DNA of 64,000 nucleotides from Acidimicrobiales bacterium. GTDB lineage: Bacteria; Actinomycetota; Acidimicrobiia; Acidimicrobiales; RAAP-2. Below are positions 9,087 to 18,760 of this stretch, piece by piece (the first letter of the stretch is position 1; the number at the start of each line of letters is the position of its first letter). The notes under the pieces were generated by a model. It worked only from the letters and a program-made list of their open reading frames with translations. It did not search any database and was not told the origin of the DNA. The stretch lies in the NCBI GenBank assembly GCA_025351385.1, contig JANXWA010000006.1, forward strand, positions 55,607-119,606, given 5' to 3'. Both the position numbers and the translations under genes were made by a program.

Positions 9087-11432
9087 ATGGTTGTGGCACA
9101 GGCGCGACACCAAAAGAAACCCGTGAAGAGGGCGGCGAAGGCCTCCGCGGAACCGAGCGTCTGGCAGCGCCACGCTGGCGACCTGTGGATCGTCCTGTTG
9201 ATGGTCGTCGGCCTCTTCGTGACCCTGGCCGAGGTGGGCGCACTCGGGCCCGTCGGGCGCGCCATCGCCAAGGCCCTGTCGCTCGCCTTCGGGGTCGGGC
9301 GCTTCGCTCTTCCGGTCATGCTGCTCGGACTCGGCGGGGCGCTGATCGTCGGACGGATCGAGGTGGACTGGCCCCGGCTCGGCTGGGGGATCACGCTCGG
9401 TCTCGTGGGCGTGTGCGGCATAGGTCACCTGGTCGGCGGCCAGCCCACGTTGCACGCCAAGGCCAAGGCACTGGCCCACGGTGGAGGCTGGCTGGGTTCG
9501 ATCGTCGGCGGCGGACTCGACAAGGCCATCGGCATCGCCGGAGCCCTCGTCGTCTTGATCGCGCTGCTCATCGTGGCCACCATGGTGAGCACCGGCATCG
9601 GGTTGCGGGCGCTCTTCGCCGCGAGCGTCGCCCTCGCGCGCGCCGTCGGTTCGCGACTGGCCAAGTGGTGGTCGATGCGTCCGCGCGACGGCGAGGGCGA
9701 CGACGCCGCGGAGTCCGCCGCGGAGCCGACGCCGCGCGTTCGCGTCGCCCCGGTCGTAGAGGAGTTCGCTCCCGAGCCCGAAGAGTACGAGGACGACTAC
9801 GACGAGGACGGCGACGAGTACGAGGAGGACGGGGACGGGGAAGGGGACGATGAGGGAGTTGAGCCGGTGCTCGCGCCGGTCGCTCACCTGCGCCAAGCGC
9901 CCGTGATGGTGAGCGACTGGCGACTGCCCTCGCCGTCGCTGCTGGTGCGCACTCGCGAGTTGCGCCAGGACCGCGGCGCGATCGAGGACCTGGGAGGCGA
10001 ACTCGTCGAAGCCTTGGCCGCCCACGGCGTCGAGACCATTCTCGTGGGCTTCACGGTCGGTCCGACCGTCACGAGGTTCGAGCTCGAACTCGGTCCCGGG
10101 GTGAAGGTCTCGAGCGTCACGTCGCTGAACAAGGACATCGCGTACGCCATGGCCTCGCCCGAGGTGCGGATCCTCGCGCCGATCCCCGGTCGCTCCGCCA
10201 TCGGCGTCGAGGTGCCGAATCGTCAGCGGACGCTGGTGGCCCTCGGGGACCTGCTGGCTTCGGGTGAGGCGACCGCGGCCGAGCACCCGCTCGACGTGCC
10301 CATTGGGCGTGACATCTCGGGCCACACCGTCGTGGTGAACCTCGGCGAGATGCCCCACGTGCTCATCTCGGGGGCGACCGGTGCGGGCAAGAGCTCACTC
10401 ATCAACTCCATCGTCACCTCGCTCGTGATGCGCGCGACCCCCGACCAGCTGCGCCTGATTCTCGTCGACCCCAAGCGCGTGGAGATGGGTCAGTACAACG
10501 ACCTGCCGCACCTGCTGGCGCCGGTGGTGGTCGACCCGAAGAAGGCCGCGGGGATGCTGGCGTGGGCGGTGAAAGAGATGGAGCGCCGCTACGACATCCT
10601 GGCCGAGAGCGGCGCGCGCGACATCACGAGCTACCAGCAGATGATCGAGCGCGGCGAGCTCGAGCCGGAGCCGACGGTGCGCGAGCAGGTCGCCGAGGCC
10701 ATCGAACGGGCCACGGGGCTCGAATCCGACCTCGAGGAGCCAGATGGTCCCGAGGACCTGCCCTACATCGTCATCGTCGTGGACGAGTTGAACGACCTCA
10801 TGATGGTCGCCGCTCGCGACGTCGAGGAGTCGGTGGTGCGCATCGCCCAGATGGCTCGCGCCGTCGGCATCCATCTGGTGCTGGCAACCCAGCGTCCGAG
10901 CGTTGACGTCATCACCGGGGTGATCAAGGCCAACATCCCCAGCCGCATCGCCTTCGCCGTCTCCTCGCTCGCCGACAGCCGGGTCATCCTCGACCAGGCC
11001 GGGGCGGAGCGGCTCATCGGCAAGGGCGACATGCTGCTCGTCACGTCGTCGTCGAACGTCGCGCGCCGGCTGCAGGCGCCGTGGGTCTCGGAGGAGGAGG
11101 TCCACCGGATCGTCGAGGCGTGGCGCGCCCAGGGCGGACGGCGTGAGCACGTCGTCGCGCTCGACGTGCGCGAGGGCCGCGGCGGCTCGTCGATGGGTGG
11201 CGGATTGGACGACGATGACGATGAGCTGCTGCGCCAGGCCCGGGACCTCGTCATTCGCAACCAGTCCGGCTCGACGTCGATGCTCCAACGCAAACTTCGC
11301 GTCGGCTTCGCGCGGGCCGGACGGCTGATGGACCAGCTCGAGCAGGAGCACGTGGTGGCCCCCGGCGATGGCTCGAAGGCCCGCAAGGTACTCGTCACCC
11401 TCGACGAGTACGACCCGCAGTCCTCGTTGTAG
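9087..11432 (+). CDS. ftsK: DNA translocase FtsK/SpoIIIE
   Basis: Septal ATP-driven DNA pump that clears and orients chromosome ends at division. 781 residues from ATG 9087, a start that excludes about 160 upstream codons overlapping the opposite-strand gene. N-terminal membrane region with several hydrophobic spans (about 30-185), then an extremely acidic linker rich in Asp/Glu (about 220-260). The motor follows: alpha domain, Walker A GATGAGKSS at about 429, Walker B IVIVVDEL near 560, sensor region ATQRPSVDVITG. The C-terminal gamma winged helix starts near 710 (DDELLRQARDLV). The linker is short compared with E. coli FtsK. A LexA-like palindrome lies just upstream, and FtsK is SOS-inducible in E. 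coli. Confidence 0.96.
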   Translation: MVVAQARHQKKPVKRAAKASAEPSVWQRHAGDLWIVLLMVVGLFVTLAEVGALGPVGRAIAKALSLAFGVGRFALPVMLLGLGGALIVGRIEVDWPRLGWGITLGLVGVCGIGHLVGGQPTLHAKAKALAHGGGWLGSIVGGGLDKAIGIAGALVVLIALLIVATMVSTGIGLRALFAASVALARAVGSRLAKWWSMRPRDGEGDDAAESAAEPTPRVRVAPVVEEFAPEPEEYEDDYDEDGDEYEEDGDGEGDDEGVEPVLAPVAHLRQAPVMVSDWRLPSPSLLVRTRELRQDRGAIEDLGGELVEALAAHGVETILVGFTVGPTVTRFELELGPGVKVSSVTSLNKDIAYAMASPEVRILAPIPGRSAIGVEVPNRQRTLVALGDLLASGEATAAEHPLDVPIGRDISGHTVVVNLGEMPHVLISGATGAGKSSLINSIVTSLVMRATPDQLRLILVDPKRVEMGQYNDLPHLLAPVVVDPKKAAGMLAWAVKEMERRYDILAESGARDITSYQQMIERGELEPEPTVREQVAEAIERATGLESDLEEPDGPEDLPYIVIVVDELNDLMMVAARDVEESVVRIAQMARAVGIHLVLATQRPSVDVITGVIKANIPSRIAFAVSSLADSRVILDQAGAERLIGKGDMLLVTSSSNVARRLQAPWVSEEEVHRIVEAWRAQGGRREHVVALDVREGRGGSSMGGGLDDDDDELLRQARDLVIRNQSGSTSMLQRKLRVGFARAGRLMDQLEQEHVVAPGDGSKARKVLVTLDEYDPQSSL

Positions 11433-11435
11433 TCC

Positions 11436-12656
11436 GTGGCCCGCACGACCCCACGCCCCGCGGCCCGTCGTGGGCTGTTCATTCGCTTCGTCGCGATGCT
11501 CCTCGGCGCCGCCGTCGCGGCGGGGCTCGTCCTCTCGATGCAACTGCCCCTGATGCACCACCGCGCGAGCGTGCGGGTGACGCTGCCGTCACTGGTCGGA
11601 GCCGGCGCGAACTCGACGCCGCTCGCGTGGCCGAGCATCGGCGGCGCCGCGATTGACATCCCGGCGCTCGGCGTCACGCAGGTCTGGCACAACAGGGTCC
11701 GCCCGATTGCGAGCCTCACGAAGATGATGACGACGTACGTGGCGCTGAAGCGACTGCCGCTGGGACCGGGCGAGACCGGTCCGTGCCTCTACGTCACGTC
11801 CGACGACCTCGCCGAGTACCAGTACGAGCAACGGGTCGGTCAGTCGAGCGTGCCGGTCGCCGTCGGCGAGCGGCTCTGCGAGATCGACCTGTTGAACGGG
11901 CTGCTCGTGCGCTCGGGCGGCAACTACGCACTGATGCTCGCCACCATGGTCGCAGGATCGCCGACCGCGTTCGTCGAGATGATGAACGCCGAGGCCGTGG
12001 CGCTCGGCCTGCGCTCGACCCACTACGACGACGTGTCGGGCTTCTCGACGCTCTCGGTCTCGGACGCCCTCGACCAGGCGAGACTGGCGGCGCTGATCAT
12101 GCACTCCGCGCTCGTGCGTTCCATCGTGCGCCAGGTGAGCGTGACGCTGCCCGTGGCCGGGACCGTCGCCTCGTTCACGCCCTTCGTCGGAGTCGGCGAC
12201 GTGGTGGGCGTGAAGTCCGGACGCACCGACGCGGCCGGCGGCTGTGACGTCATGGCGATGACCTTCCGTCAGGGCGGCTACACCCGGCTCGCCTACGCCG
12301 TCGTACTCGGACAGCGCGGCGGAGACCTGCTCGGCCCCGCCGGCAACGCGGCCTACGCGCTGGCGACCTCGGCGCTCGCTAACCGGGTCGTGGCGACCTA
12401 CGCGCGAGGCGACGTCGTCGGGCGCATCGGCTGGGCCCATCGGAGCGTGGCCTTCGGGTTCGCGCATTCGGCCGAGGTGACGTGGTGGGCGCTGCACGAC
12501 AGCCATCCCTTCACGCTGCACATGCGGCCTCTCGTGAGCACGATCACTCGGGGTGAGGTCGTCGGATGGTTGAGCATCGCCGGCTTGACGCGCGCTCTGT
12601 CGCTCGTCGCCCTGGGACGCGTTTCGCCGCCTTCGATCTGGCAACGCCTACTCTGA
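11436..12656 (+). CDS. dacA: serine-type D-Ala-D-Ala carboxypeptidase
   Basis: Membrane-anchored penicillin-binding protein of the PBP5/peptidase S11 family that trims the terminal D-Ala of peptidoglycan stem peptides. N-terminal hydrophobic anchor (about residues 12-35), nucleophile motif SLTK (about S93-K96), second motif SGGN (about 160) and third motif KSG (about 260). The S11 family usually has SxN and K-[ST]-G, so SGGN is a slight variant. 406 residues starting at GTG 11436, 3 bp after the ftsK stop, and followed 1 bp later by thrB. Linkage to the diaminopimelate genes fits a cell-wall role. Confidence 0.88.
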   Translation: MARTTPRPAARRGLFIRFVAMLLGAAVAAGLVLSMQLPLMHHRASVRVTLPSLVGAGANSTPLAWPSIGGAAIDIPALGVTQVWHNRVRPIASLTKMMTTYVALKRLPLGPGETGPCLYVTSDDLAEYQYEQRVGQSSVPVAVGERLCEIDLLNGLLVRSGGNYALMLATMVAGSPTAFVEMMNAEAVALGLRSTHYDDVSGFSTLSVSDALDQARLAALIMHSALVRSIVRQVSVTLPVAGTVASFTPFVGVGDVVGVKSGRTDAAGGCDVMAMTFRQGGYTRLAYAVVLGQRGGDLLGPAGNAAYALATSALANRVVATYARGDVVGRIGWAHRSVAFGFAHSAEVTWWALHDSHPFTLHMRPLVSTITRGEVVGWLSIAGLTRALSLVALGRVSPPSIWQRLL

Positions 12657-12657
12657 G

Positions 12658-13509
12658 ATGATGCTCGCGCGAGTTCCCTCCAGTTCGGCCAACCTGGGGC
12701 CTGGTTTCGACTCCCTCGCGGTGGCCCTCGCGCTCTACGTGGAGGTCTCCCTCGAGCTCGCCGACTCCTTCTCGATCACGAGCGAAGGCGAAGGCGCCGG
12801 ACTCTTCGACGACGAGCGCCACCTGGGCGCCGTCGTCGCCGCCGACGTCCTCGGGCACTGGAACTTCGTCATGCACGTCAACTCCGCGATCCCGGTGTCG
12901 CGGGGGCTCGGATCGTCGGCCGCCCTCGCGGTCGCCGCCGCCGCCGCCGCCGGCGCCGCCGACCCGCTTGCGATCGCCACGGGCGTCGACGGCCACGCCG
13001 AGAACGCGGCGGCGTCGATGCTCGGCGGACTCGTCACGGCGAGCGCGGGCGGCCGTCACGGCGTGGTAGCGCGCAGTCTGGCGCTCGACGAGGCGTGGCG
13101 CTTCGTCGTGGTCGTGCCCGACCAACAGCTCGCCACGGCCGACGCGCGCCGGGTGTTGCCGGCCCAGGTCCCCTTCGCCGACGCCGTGAGCAACCTCAAT
13201 GCCATGGGCCTCTTGGTGGCCGGCCTCGCCGACCACCGCGCGTTCGTCCCCTCGGCGATGGACGACGTCCTCCACCAGCCCTACCGGATGGCGCTACTGC
13301 CGTTCGCCGGGCCACTGCTCGCGGCGTTGCGCGAGGGCGGCGCGTCCGGTTCGTGCTGGTCGGGGGCCGGTTCCACCATGCTCGGCCTCGCGACCTTCGA
13401 CGCGGCGCCCGCGGTGGCGGCGGCGGCACGCGCGTTTCTCGATGAGGGGGGCGTGGCCGGGAGCGTGCACGTGCTGGAGGCCGACCGCGTCGGCCTCACG
13501 ACGTCTTGA
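12658..13509 (+). CDS. thrB: homoserine kinase
   Basis: GHMP-family kinase phosphorylating L-homoserine in threonine synthesis. The start of the protein, VPSSSANLGPGFDSL, is the typical N-terminus, and the ATP-binding loop PVSRGLGSSAALA is at residues 79-91. C-terminal GHMP motif around GSCWSGAGST. 283 residues. Two ATG codons stand in tandem at 12658 and 12661. Neither homoserine dehydrogenase nor threonine synthase is in the window. It overlaps the putative exporter downstream by 4 bp. Confidence 0.94.
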   Translation: MMLARVPSSSANLGPGFDSLAVALALYVEVSLELADSFSITSEGEGAGLFDDERHLGAVVAADVLGHWNFVMHVNSAIPVSRGLGSSAALAVAAAAAAGAADPLAIATGVDGHAENAAASMLGGLVTASAGGRHGVVARSLALDEAWRFVVVVPDQQLATADARRVLPAQVPFADAVSNLNAMGLLVAGLADHRAFVPSAMDDVLHQPYRMALLPFAGPLLAALREGGASGSCWSGAGSTMLGLATFDAAPAVAAAARAFLDEGGVAGSVHVLEADRVGLTTS

Positions 13510-14381
13510 CCCAGGAGACGGTCCCTTCCCATCGTGTTCTCGGCGGCGCGGGCTACATGCTCCTCGGCGCGACGTTGATCCAGTGGGCGGCCGCGCTCGT
13601 CACCCACGTCTTTCACGAGATTGGACCGTCGGCGACCAGTGCGTGGCGCTTCTTGCTCGGCGGCGTCGTGCTCATGGGCTTCACGCGGCCGAGGCTGCGC
13701 ACGTGGACGCGACGTCAGTGGATGGGGGCCCTGGTGCTCGGGGCGTCGGTTGCCGCGATGAACCAGTGCTTCTTCCAGGCGATCGACCGGATACCGCTGG
13801 GCTCGGCGGTCGCTATTGAGTACCTCGGTCCGTTCCTCGTGTCGGCACTGGCCAGACGCTCGAAGCGCCACCTCGCCTTCGTCGTGCTCGCCGGACTCGG
13901 GGTGTTCGCGATCGCCCATCCCGGTCGCGGGCTCAACGTTACCGGGGTCCTCTTCGCGTGCGGCGCCGGTCTCGGGTGGGCAGTGTACGTTTTCGCGGCC
14001 CACCGCGTCGGCGCCCAGTCCGAGGGGTTCGGGGGACTCGCCGTCTCGATGGCGTTCTCGGCGCTGTTCACGTTGCCGATGTCGATCGGTTCGGCCGGCT
14101 ACGTGCTCGGCCATCCCTCGGTGCTCGCACGACTGGCCCTGGTCGCCACTATGTCGATCGTGCTCGGCTTCGCGTGCGAGCTGCAGGCGCTGCGGCGACT
14201 CAAGCCCTCGACGGCCGGCGTGCTCTTCGCGTTCGACCCGGCCGTCGCGTTCGCCATCGGCCTCGTGATCCTCAGCCAGGCCATCCATCCCTGGGACCTC
14301 GTGGGTACGATCTGTGTCGTCGTCGCCGGAGCGGGCGTGACGATGGACGCCGCCCACGGTGAGCAGAATCTCGTTCTGTAG
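13506..14381 (+). CDS. EamA/DMT-superfamily transporter, possible threonine/homoserine exporter
   Basis: A 291-residue inner-membrane protein with about ten hydrophobic spans in two EamA halves. Its first half (TSAWRFLLGG, AIEYLGPFLVSAL) resembles RhtA-type exporters of threonine and homoserine, and its coupling to thrB supports that, but the substrate is an inference. The best frame-consistent start is TTG 13506, overlapping the thrB stop (TTGA); the next in-frame start, ATG 13557, would cut into the first span. Confidence 0.78.
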   Translation: MTQETVPSHRVLGGAGYMLLGATLIQWAAALVTHVFHEIGPSATSAWRFLLGGVVLMGFTRPRLRTWTRRQWMGALVLGASVAAMNQCFFQAIDRIPLGSAVAIEYLGPFLVSALARRSKRHLAFVVLAGLGVFAIAHPGRGLNVTGVLFACGAGLGWAVYVFAAHRVGAQSEGFGGLAVSMAFSALFTLPMSIGSAGYVLGHPSVLARLALVATMSIVLGFACELQALRRLKPSTAGVLFAFDPAVAFAIGLVILSQAIHPWDLVGTICVVVAGAGVTMDAAHGEQNLVL

Positions 14382-14390
14382 AATGGTTTG

Positions 14391-15785
14391 GTGGAAACGC
14401 CGCGAACCTTCTCGATTCGCACCTTCGGCTGCCAGATGAACGAGCACGACTCCGAGCGCCTGGCCGGGCTGATGGTGGCCGACGGGCTGGAGCGCGCCGA
14501 GAACGGGGACGAGGCCGACATCGTCATCTTCAACACCTGCACGATCCGCGAGAACGCCGACCTCAAGCTCTACAGCGCGCTGGGCCATCTGAAGGCCGAG
14601 AAAGAGCGCCGCCCCGCGATGCAGATCGCGGTCGGAGGCTGCATGGCCCAGAAGGAACGGGGACGGGTGCTCGAGAAGGCCCACTGGGTCGACGTGGTCT
14701 TCGGCACGCACAACCTCGCCTCGGCGCCGCGCCTCCTCGAACGCTCGCGTGCCGAGGGACCGCTGGTCGAGGTCCTCGACGCACCCGATCCCGAGTCCTC
14801 TCGCGACATGGCCCCCGCGCTTTACGCCGTGCGCGAGACTCCGTTCGCCGCGTGGATCACCGTCCAGACGGGTTGTGACAACACGTGCGCGTACTGCATC
14901 GTGCCTGCCGTGCGCGGCGCCGAGATCAGTCGACCGTTCGACGACCTGGTGGCCGAGGCGACGATGCTCGCTGACGCGGGGGTGACCGAGGTGACCGTGC
15001 TCGGCCAGAACGTCAACTCCTACGGCCGCGACATCACGCGGCGCCGCCCGCTGTTCGCGGAGTTGCTGCGCGCCCTCGGCAACGTCGAGGGGCTTGAGCG
15101 GATCCGCTTCACCAGCCCCCACCCGAAGGACCTGCGGCCCGAGACCATCGCCGCGATGGCCGAGACGCCGACGGTCTGTCCCCAGCTGCACCTGCCGCTG
15201 CAGTCCGGTTCGAACCGGGTGCTGGCGGCCATGCGTCGCGGCTACACCGTCGAGCGATACCTGGAGCGTCTGGGGGCCGCTCGCGCGGCGATCCCCGACC
15301 TCGCGGTCACCACCGACCTCATCGTCGGGTTCCCGGGAGAGAGCGACGCCGATTTCGACGAGACCCTTGAGGTGGTGGCGCGGTGCGAGTTCGACTCGGC
15401 CTACACCTTCATCTTCTCGCCGCGCGAGGGAACGCGCGCGGCGAGCATGGTCGAACGGTTCGTGGGCGCCGACGTCATCAAGGGGCGCTTCGAACGATTG
15501 AAGGAGGTGCTCGACCGCTCGGCGCTTCGCCGCCACGAGGCCCGGGTCGGGTTGCGCGAGGAGGTCCTCGTCGAGGGCCCGTCGCGCACGAACGACGCGA
15601 CACTCTCGGGCCGCACCCGACAGGGCAAGCTGATCCACTTCCCGGCCGGTGACGCTGGACTGCGGCCCGGCTCGCTCGCGTTGGTCGACGTCGTCCACGG
15701 GGCGCCGTACCACCTGGTGGGGGAGTACGCGTCGACCGTGCGCGAGCCCCGCCACAAGGTCCGCATCCCACTGCTGAGCTTGTGA
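14391..15785 (+). CDS. miaB: tRNA-2-methylthio-N6-dimethylallyladenosine synthase
   Basis: Radical-SAM methylthiotransferase acting on i6A37 of tRNAs after MiaA. The N-terminal UPF0004 domain has the three cluster cysteines in FGCQMNEHDSERL, NTCTIRENA and GGCMAQKE. The radical-SAM CxxxCxxC is C162/C166/C169 (GCDNTCAYC). A TRAM domain follows at the C-terminus. Start GTG 14391 is preferred over TTG 14388, which is one codon upstream. The stop overlaps miaA by 4 bp. Confidence 0.96.
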   Translation: METPRTFSIRTFGCQMNEHDSERLAGLMVADGLERAENGDEADIVIFNTCTIRENADLKLYSALGHLKAEKERRPAMQIAVGGCMAQKERGRVLEKAHWVDVVFGTHNLASAPRLLERSRAEGPLVEVLDAPDPESSRDMAPALYAVRETPFAAWITVQTGCDNTCAYCIVPAVRGAEISRPFDDLVAEATMLADAGVTEVTVLGQNVNSYGRDITRRRPLFAELLRALGNVEGLERIRFTSPHPKDLRPETIAAMAETPTVCPQLHLPLQSGSNRVLAAMRRGYTVERYLERLGAARAAIPDLAVTTDLIVGFPGESDADFDETLEVVARCEFDSAYTFIFSPREGTRAASMVERFVGADVIKGRFERLKEVLDRSALRRHEARVGLREEVLVEGPSRTNDATLSGRTRQGKLIHFPAGDAGLRPGSLALVDVVHGAPYHLVGEYASTVREPRHKVRIPLLSL

Positions 15786-16711
15786 GCGTCGGCGGGGTCG
15801 TCGCGCTGGTGGGGCCCACCGCCTCGGGCAAGTCGGCGCTCGCCCACGCGCTCGCCTCACGTAGCGGCGACGTGTCGGTGCTCTGCGTCGACGCGATGAC
15901 GGTCTATCGCGGTATGGACATCGCCACGGCCAAGCCGACGTCCCTCGAGCGACGCGAGGTGGACTACCGCCTGCTCGACCTCGTCGCGCCGAGCGAGGAG
16001 TTCACCGTCGCCCAGTATCAAGTGGCCGCGCGCGAGGCGTTGGTCGACGTCGGCGCCTCGGGACGTCGCGCACTCTACGTCGGGGGCACCGGGCTCTACG
16101 GACGGGCCGTCCTCGACGACCTCGAGATCCCAAGCCAGTACCCCGACGTCCGTCGCAATCTCGACGAGCGAGCGCCGACGGACCTCGCCGGCCTGTACGC
16201 CGAGTTGTCGGCGCTCGACCCGGTCGCGGCCGGACGCATGGAGGCGACCAACACCCGTCGCGTCGTGCGCGCGCTCGAGGTGACCCTCGGCAGTGGCCGG
16301 CCGTTCTCCTCGTTCGGAAAGGGACTGCTCAACTACGGCCCGGTGCGCGTCGTGCAGGTTGGACTGCGCTGGGACCTCGACGAATTGGACGAGCGGATCG
16401 AGCGGCGCTTTCGAGCGTGGATGGACGGGGGCCTGCTCGCCGAGGTGGAGCGCCTCGCGAGCGCGCCGGGTGGGCTCAGCCGCACCGCACGCCAGGCCGT
16501 GGGCTACCGCGAGCTCCTGCGCCACGTGGAAGACGGCGCGGACCTCGAAACCTGCGTCCTCGACGCGATCACCCAGAGCCGTCGACTGGCGCGACGACAG
16601 CGTTCGTGGTTCGCGCGCGATCCCCGCATCGAGTGGTTCGACGAGCCAACCGACGCCGCCGTTCGCCTCACCGCCGTGCTGAATGGCTCCGACGGGTTCG
16701 TGCGAGACTAG
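15782..16711 (+). CDS. miaA: tRNA dimethylallyltransferase
   Basis: Transfers dimethylallyl to A37 of UNN-decoding tRNAs, making the substrate of MiaB encoded just upstream. P-loop GPTASGKSAL at residues 11-20, the DAMTVYRGMDIATAKPT segment, and GGTGLYGRAV. 309 residues, GTG start overlapping the miaB TGA (GTGA). Confidence 0.96.
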   Translation: MSVGGVVALVGPTASGKSALAHALASRSGDVSVLCVDAMTVYRGMDIATAKPTSLERREVDYRLLDLVAPSEEFTVAQYQVAAREALVDVGASGRRALYVGGTGLYGRAVLDDLEIPSQYPDVRRNLDERAPTDLAGLYAELSALDPVAAGRMEATNTRRVVRALEVTLGSGRPFSSFGKGLLNYGPVRVVQVGLRWDLDELDERIERRFRAWMDGGLLAEVERLASAPGGLSRTARQAVGYRELLRHVEDGADLETCVLDAITQSRRLARRQRSWFARDPRIEWFDEPTDAAVRLTAVLNGSDGFVRD

Positions 16712-16715
16712 GGCG

Positions 16716-17483
16716 ATGGCACTGAGAACCCTCCAGAAATGGCACGGCGCGGGCAATGACTTCCTCGTCGAGGTGATCGAGCACGGCACGGCGCCCTGGT
16801 GGACCCCGCGGCGCGCGATGGCGGTGTGCAACCGCACGCTCGGCGTCGGAGCCGACGGGCTGCTACTCGCGACGATCGGACCCTCCACCTCGATGGTGCT
16901 CTACAACGCCGACGGCTCTATCGCTGAGATGTCCGGCAACGGCATCCGCTGCCTCGCCGCGGCCGTCCGGCGCTCGACCATGGCCGACTGGTCGACCCTG
17001 GAGATCGAGACCCACTCGGGCACGCGGACCGTGGCCTTAGAGATGACCGGCGACGCCGGCTACGGCAGCGTCGAGATGGGTGAGGTGACTTTCGGAGAGT
17101 CGCTGCCCGGCACGTTGGGCGTGGCGTTCGTCGGCAACCCTCACGTCGTCGTGCGCGACGACCCGAAGTGGACCGACGCCATGCGCGAGGAGCTCGCCGA
17201 GACGCTCTCGGACCAGATAGGCGGCGCCAACGTCGAGTTCCTCACGGTTCTCGAGGCCGACCACGTGAGCATCCAGGTCGTCGAACGCGGAGTCGGGTGG
17301 ACTGAGGCCTGCGGCACGGGCTCGGTCGCGGTCGTGGCGGTCGCCCACCGCGAGGGACTGAGCGGCGCCGACGCGACGGTCGACAACCCCGGAGGCGCGC
17401 TGCGCGTCAGCATCGTCGACGGCCGGGCCACGTTGAGCGGTCCCGTGCAGTTCGTCGCGAACGTGGAGTGGCTCGAAGCTTGA
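16716..17483 (+). CDS. dapF: diaminopimelate epimerase
   Basis: Converts L,L- to meso-diaminopimelate. Both catalytic cysteines are present: C79 in SGNGIRCLA and C199 in EACGTGSVA; the N-terminal HGAGNDF motif is intact. Start set at ATG 16716, 4 bp after the miaA stop, because an upstream in-frame ATG (16683) lies inside miaA and would add non-conserved residues. 255 residues. It links tRNA modification genes to the diaminopimelate set. Confidence 0.96.
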   Translation: MALRTLQKWHGAGNDFLVEVIEHGTAPWWTPRRAMAVCNRTLGVGADGLLLATIGPSTSMVLYNADGSIAEMSGNGIRCLAAAVRRSTMADWSTLEIETHSGTRTVALEMTGDAGYGSVEMGEVTFGESLPGTLGVAFVGNPHVVVRDDPKWTDAMREELAETLSDQIGGANVEFLTVLEADHVSIQVVERGVGWTEACGTGSVAVVAVAHREGLSGADATVDNPGGALRVSIVDGRATLSGPVQFVANVEWLEA

Positions 17484-18760
17484 CCTACATCCCCGGGACT
17501 CTCATCGATCGCACGTTTCGCGAGAAGATTGTGCTCGTGGGAGTCCAGTTTCCCGGGGTCACCCCCGACGAGCTGGACTACCAGCTCGACGAGCTGGCGC
17601 TGCTCGTCGACACGGCGGGCGCCGACGTGGTGGCCCGGGTCAACCAGCGTCGCGACTCGCCCGACCCGGCTACGTTCCTCGGCTCGGGCAAGGTCGACGA
17701 GCTTCGTGAGATCTGCCTCGCGCTCGACGCGGACACCGTGGTTTTCGAGCACAACCTCTCGCCGGCCCAGCAACGCAACCTCGAGAAGATCCTGGGGCGC
17801 ACGGCAATCGACCGCACCGCCGTGATCCTGGACATCTTCGCCCAGAACGCCCGCACGCCCGAGGGCAAGGCCCAGGTGGAGCTGGCCCTGTTGCAGTACC
17901 GGCTGCCGAGACTGCGCCGGGCCGGAGGCTCGCTCTCCCAGCAGGCCGGCGGCATCGGCACCCGAGGCCCCGGCGAGACCCAGCTTGAGACCGACCGGCG
18001 CCGCCTGGTCAACCGCATCCACGCGATCCGCCGGGATCTGAAGGAGATCGACCGGACCCGCAACGTGCAGCGTCAAGGTCGCGCGCGTGGCCGCCACCGT
18101 GAGGTGACCCTCGTCGGCTACACCAACGCCGGCAAGTCCTCGATGCTCAACGCGCTGACCGACGCCGACGTCGTCACTGAGAACCGGCTGTTCGTGACCC
18201 TCGACCCGCGCACCCGTCAGCGCCAGCTGCCCGGCGGCGAGACAGTGCTCTTCACCGATACCGTCGGCTTCATCTCCAACCTGCCCCACGACCTGGTCGA
18301 GGCCTTCATGAGCACGCTCAAGTCCGTGCAGCTGGCCGACCTGCTGGTCCACGTCGTCGACGGTGCGAGCGACCACGCCGAGGAGCAGATCGCCGCCGTG
18401 CGCGAGGTGCTGCGCGAGATCGACGCTGACTCCGTGCCCGAGCTGCTCGTCTTCAACAAGGCCGACGTGCCCGGTTCGCGCGCCCGCGACCTCGCGAAGC
18501 TCCACGAGGGGAGCGTCTGGGTCTCGGCCCTGACCCACGAGAACCTCGACCAGGTCATTGCCAAGATCGGCGACCGGCTCCGCACGAACGACCGGGTGGT
18601 GACCCTCTACTTGCCGCTCGACCGCGGCGACCTGGTGGCGGCGGCGCACCGGGAAGGAGAGGTGCTCGGCACCCAGGTCACCGACGACCACGTCGTGCTG
18701 CGAGTGGTGCTCGACCCGGTGGGCGTGGCGCGCTTCATCCAGTGGCGGGACCCGACGTGA
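17468..18760 (+). CDS. hflX: GTPase HflX
   Basis: Ribosome-associated GTPase that splits stalled 70S ribosomes under stress. N-terminal HflX domain with FLGSGKVDEL, central arginine-rich coiled-coil GGIGTRGPGETQLETDRR, then the G domain with G1 GYTNAGKSS near residue 216, G3 DTVGFI and G4 NKAD. 430 residues from GTG 17468. TTG 17480, which overlaps the dapF stop, is an alternative start four codons later; GTGGAG upstream could serve as its Shine-Dalgarno. The miaA-dapF-hflX order is commonly seen in actinobacteria. Confidence 0.95.
   Translation: MARSLTYIPGTLIDRTFREKIVLVGVQFPGVTPDELDYQLDELALLVDTAGADVVARVNQRRDSPDPATFLGSGKVDELREICLALDADTVVFEHNLSPAQQRNLEKILGRTAIDRTAVILDIFAQNARTPEGKAQVELALLQYRLPRLRRAGGSLSQQAGGIGTRGPGETQLETDRRRLVNRIHAIRRDLKEIDRTRNVQRQGRARGRHREVTLVGYTNAGKSSMLNALTDADVVTENRLFVTLDPRTRQRQLPGGETVLFTDTVGFISNLPHDLVEAFMSTLKSVQLADLLVHVVDGASDHAEEQIAAVREVLREIDADSVPELLVFNKADVPGSRARDLAKLHEGSVWVSALTHENLDQVIAKIGDRLRTNDRVVTLYLPLDRGDLVAAAHREGEVLGTQVTDDHVVLRVVLDPVGVARFIQWRDPT

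Noticed and set aside
13281..15860. 859-codon open frame on the minus strand across thrB, the exporter and miaB
   Set aside because: It runs antisense through three certain genes, has the Arg/His/Gly-rich composition of a GC-rich shadow frame and no protein features.
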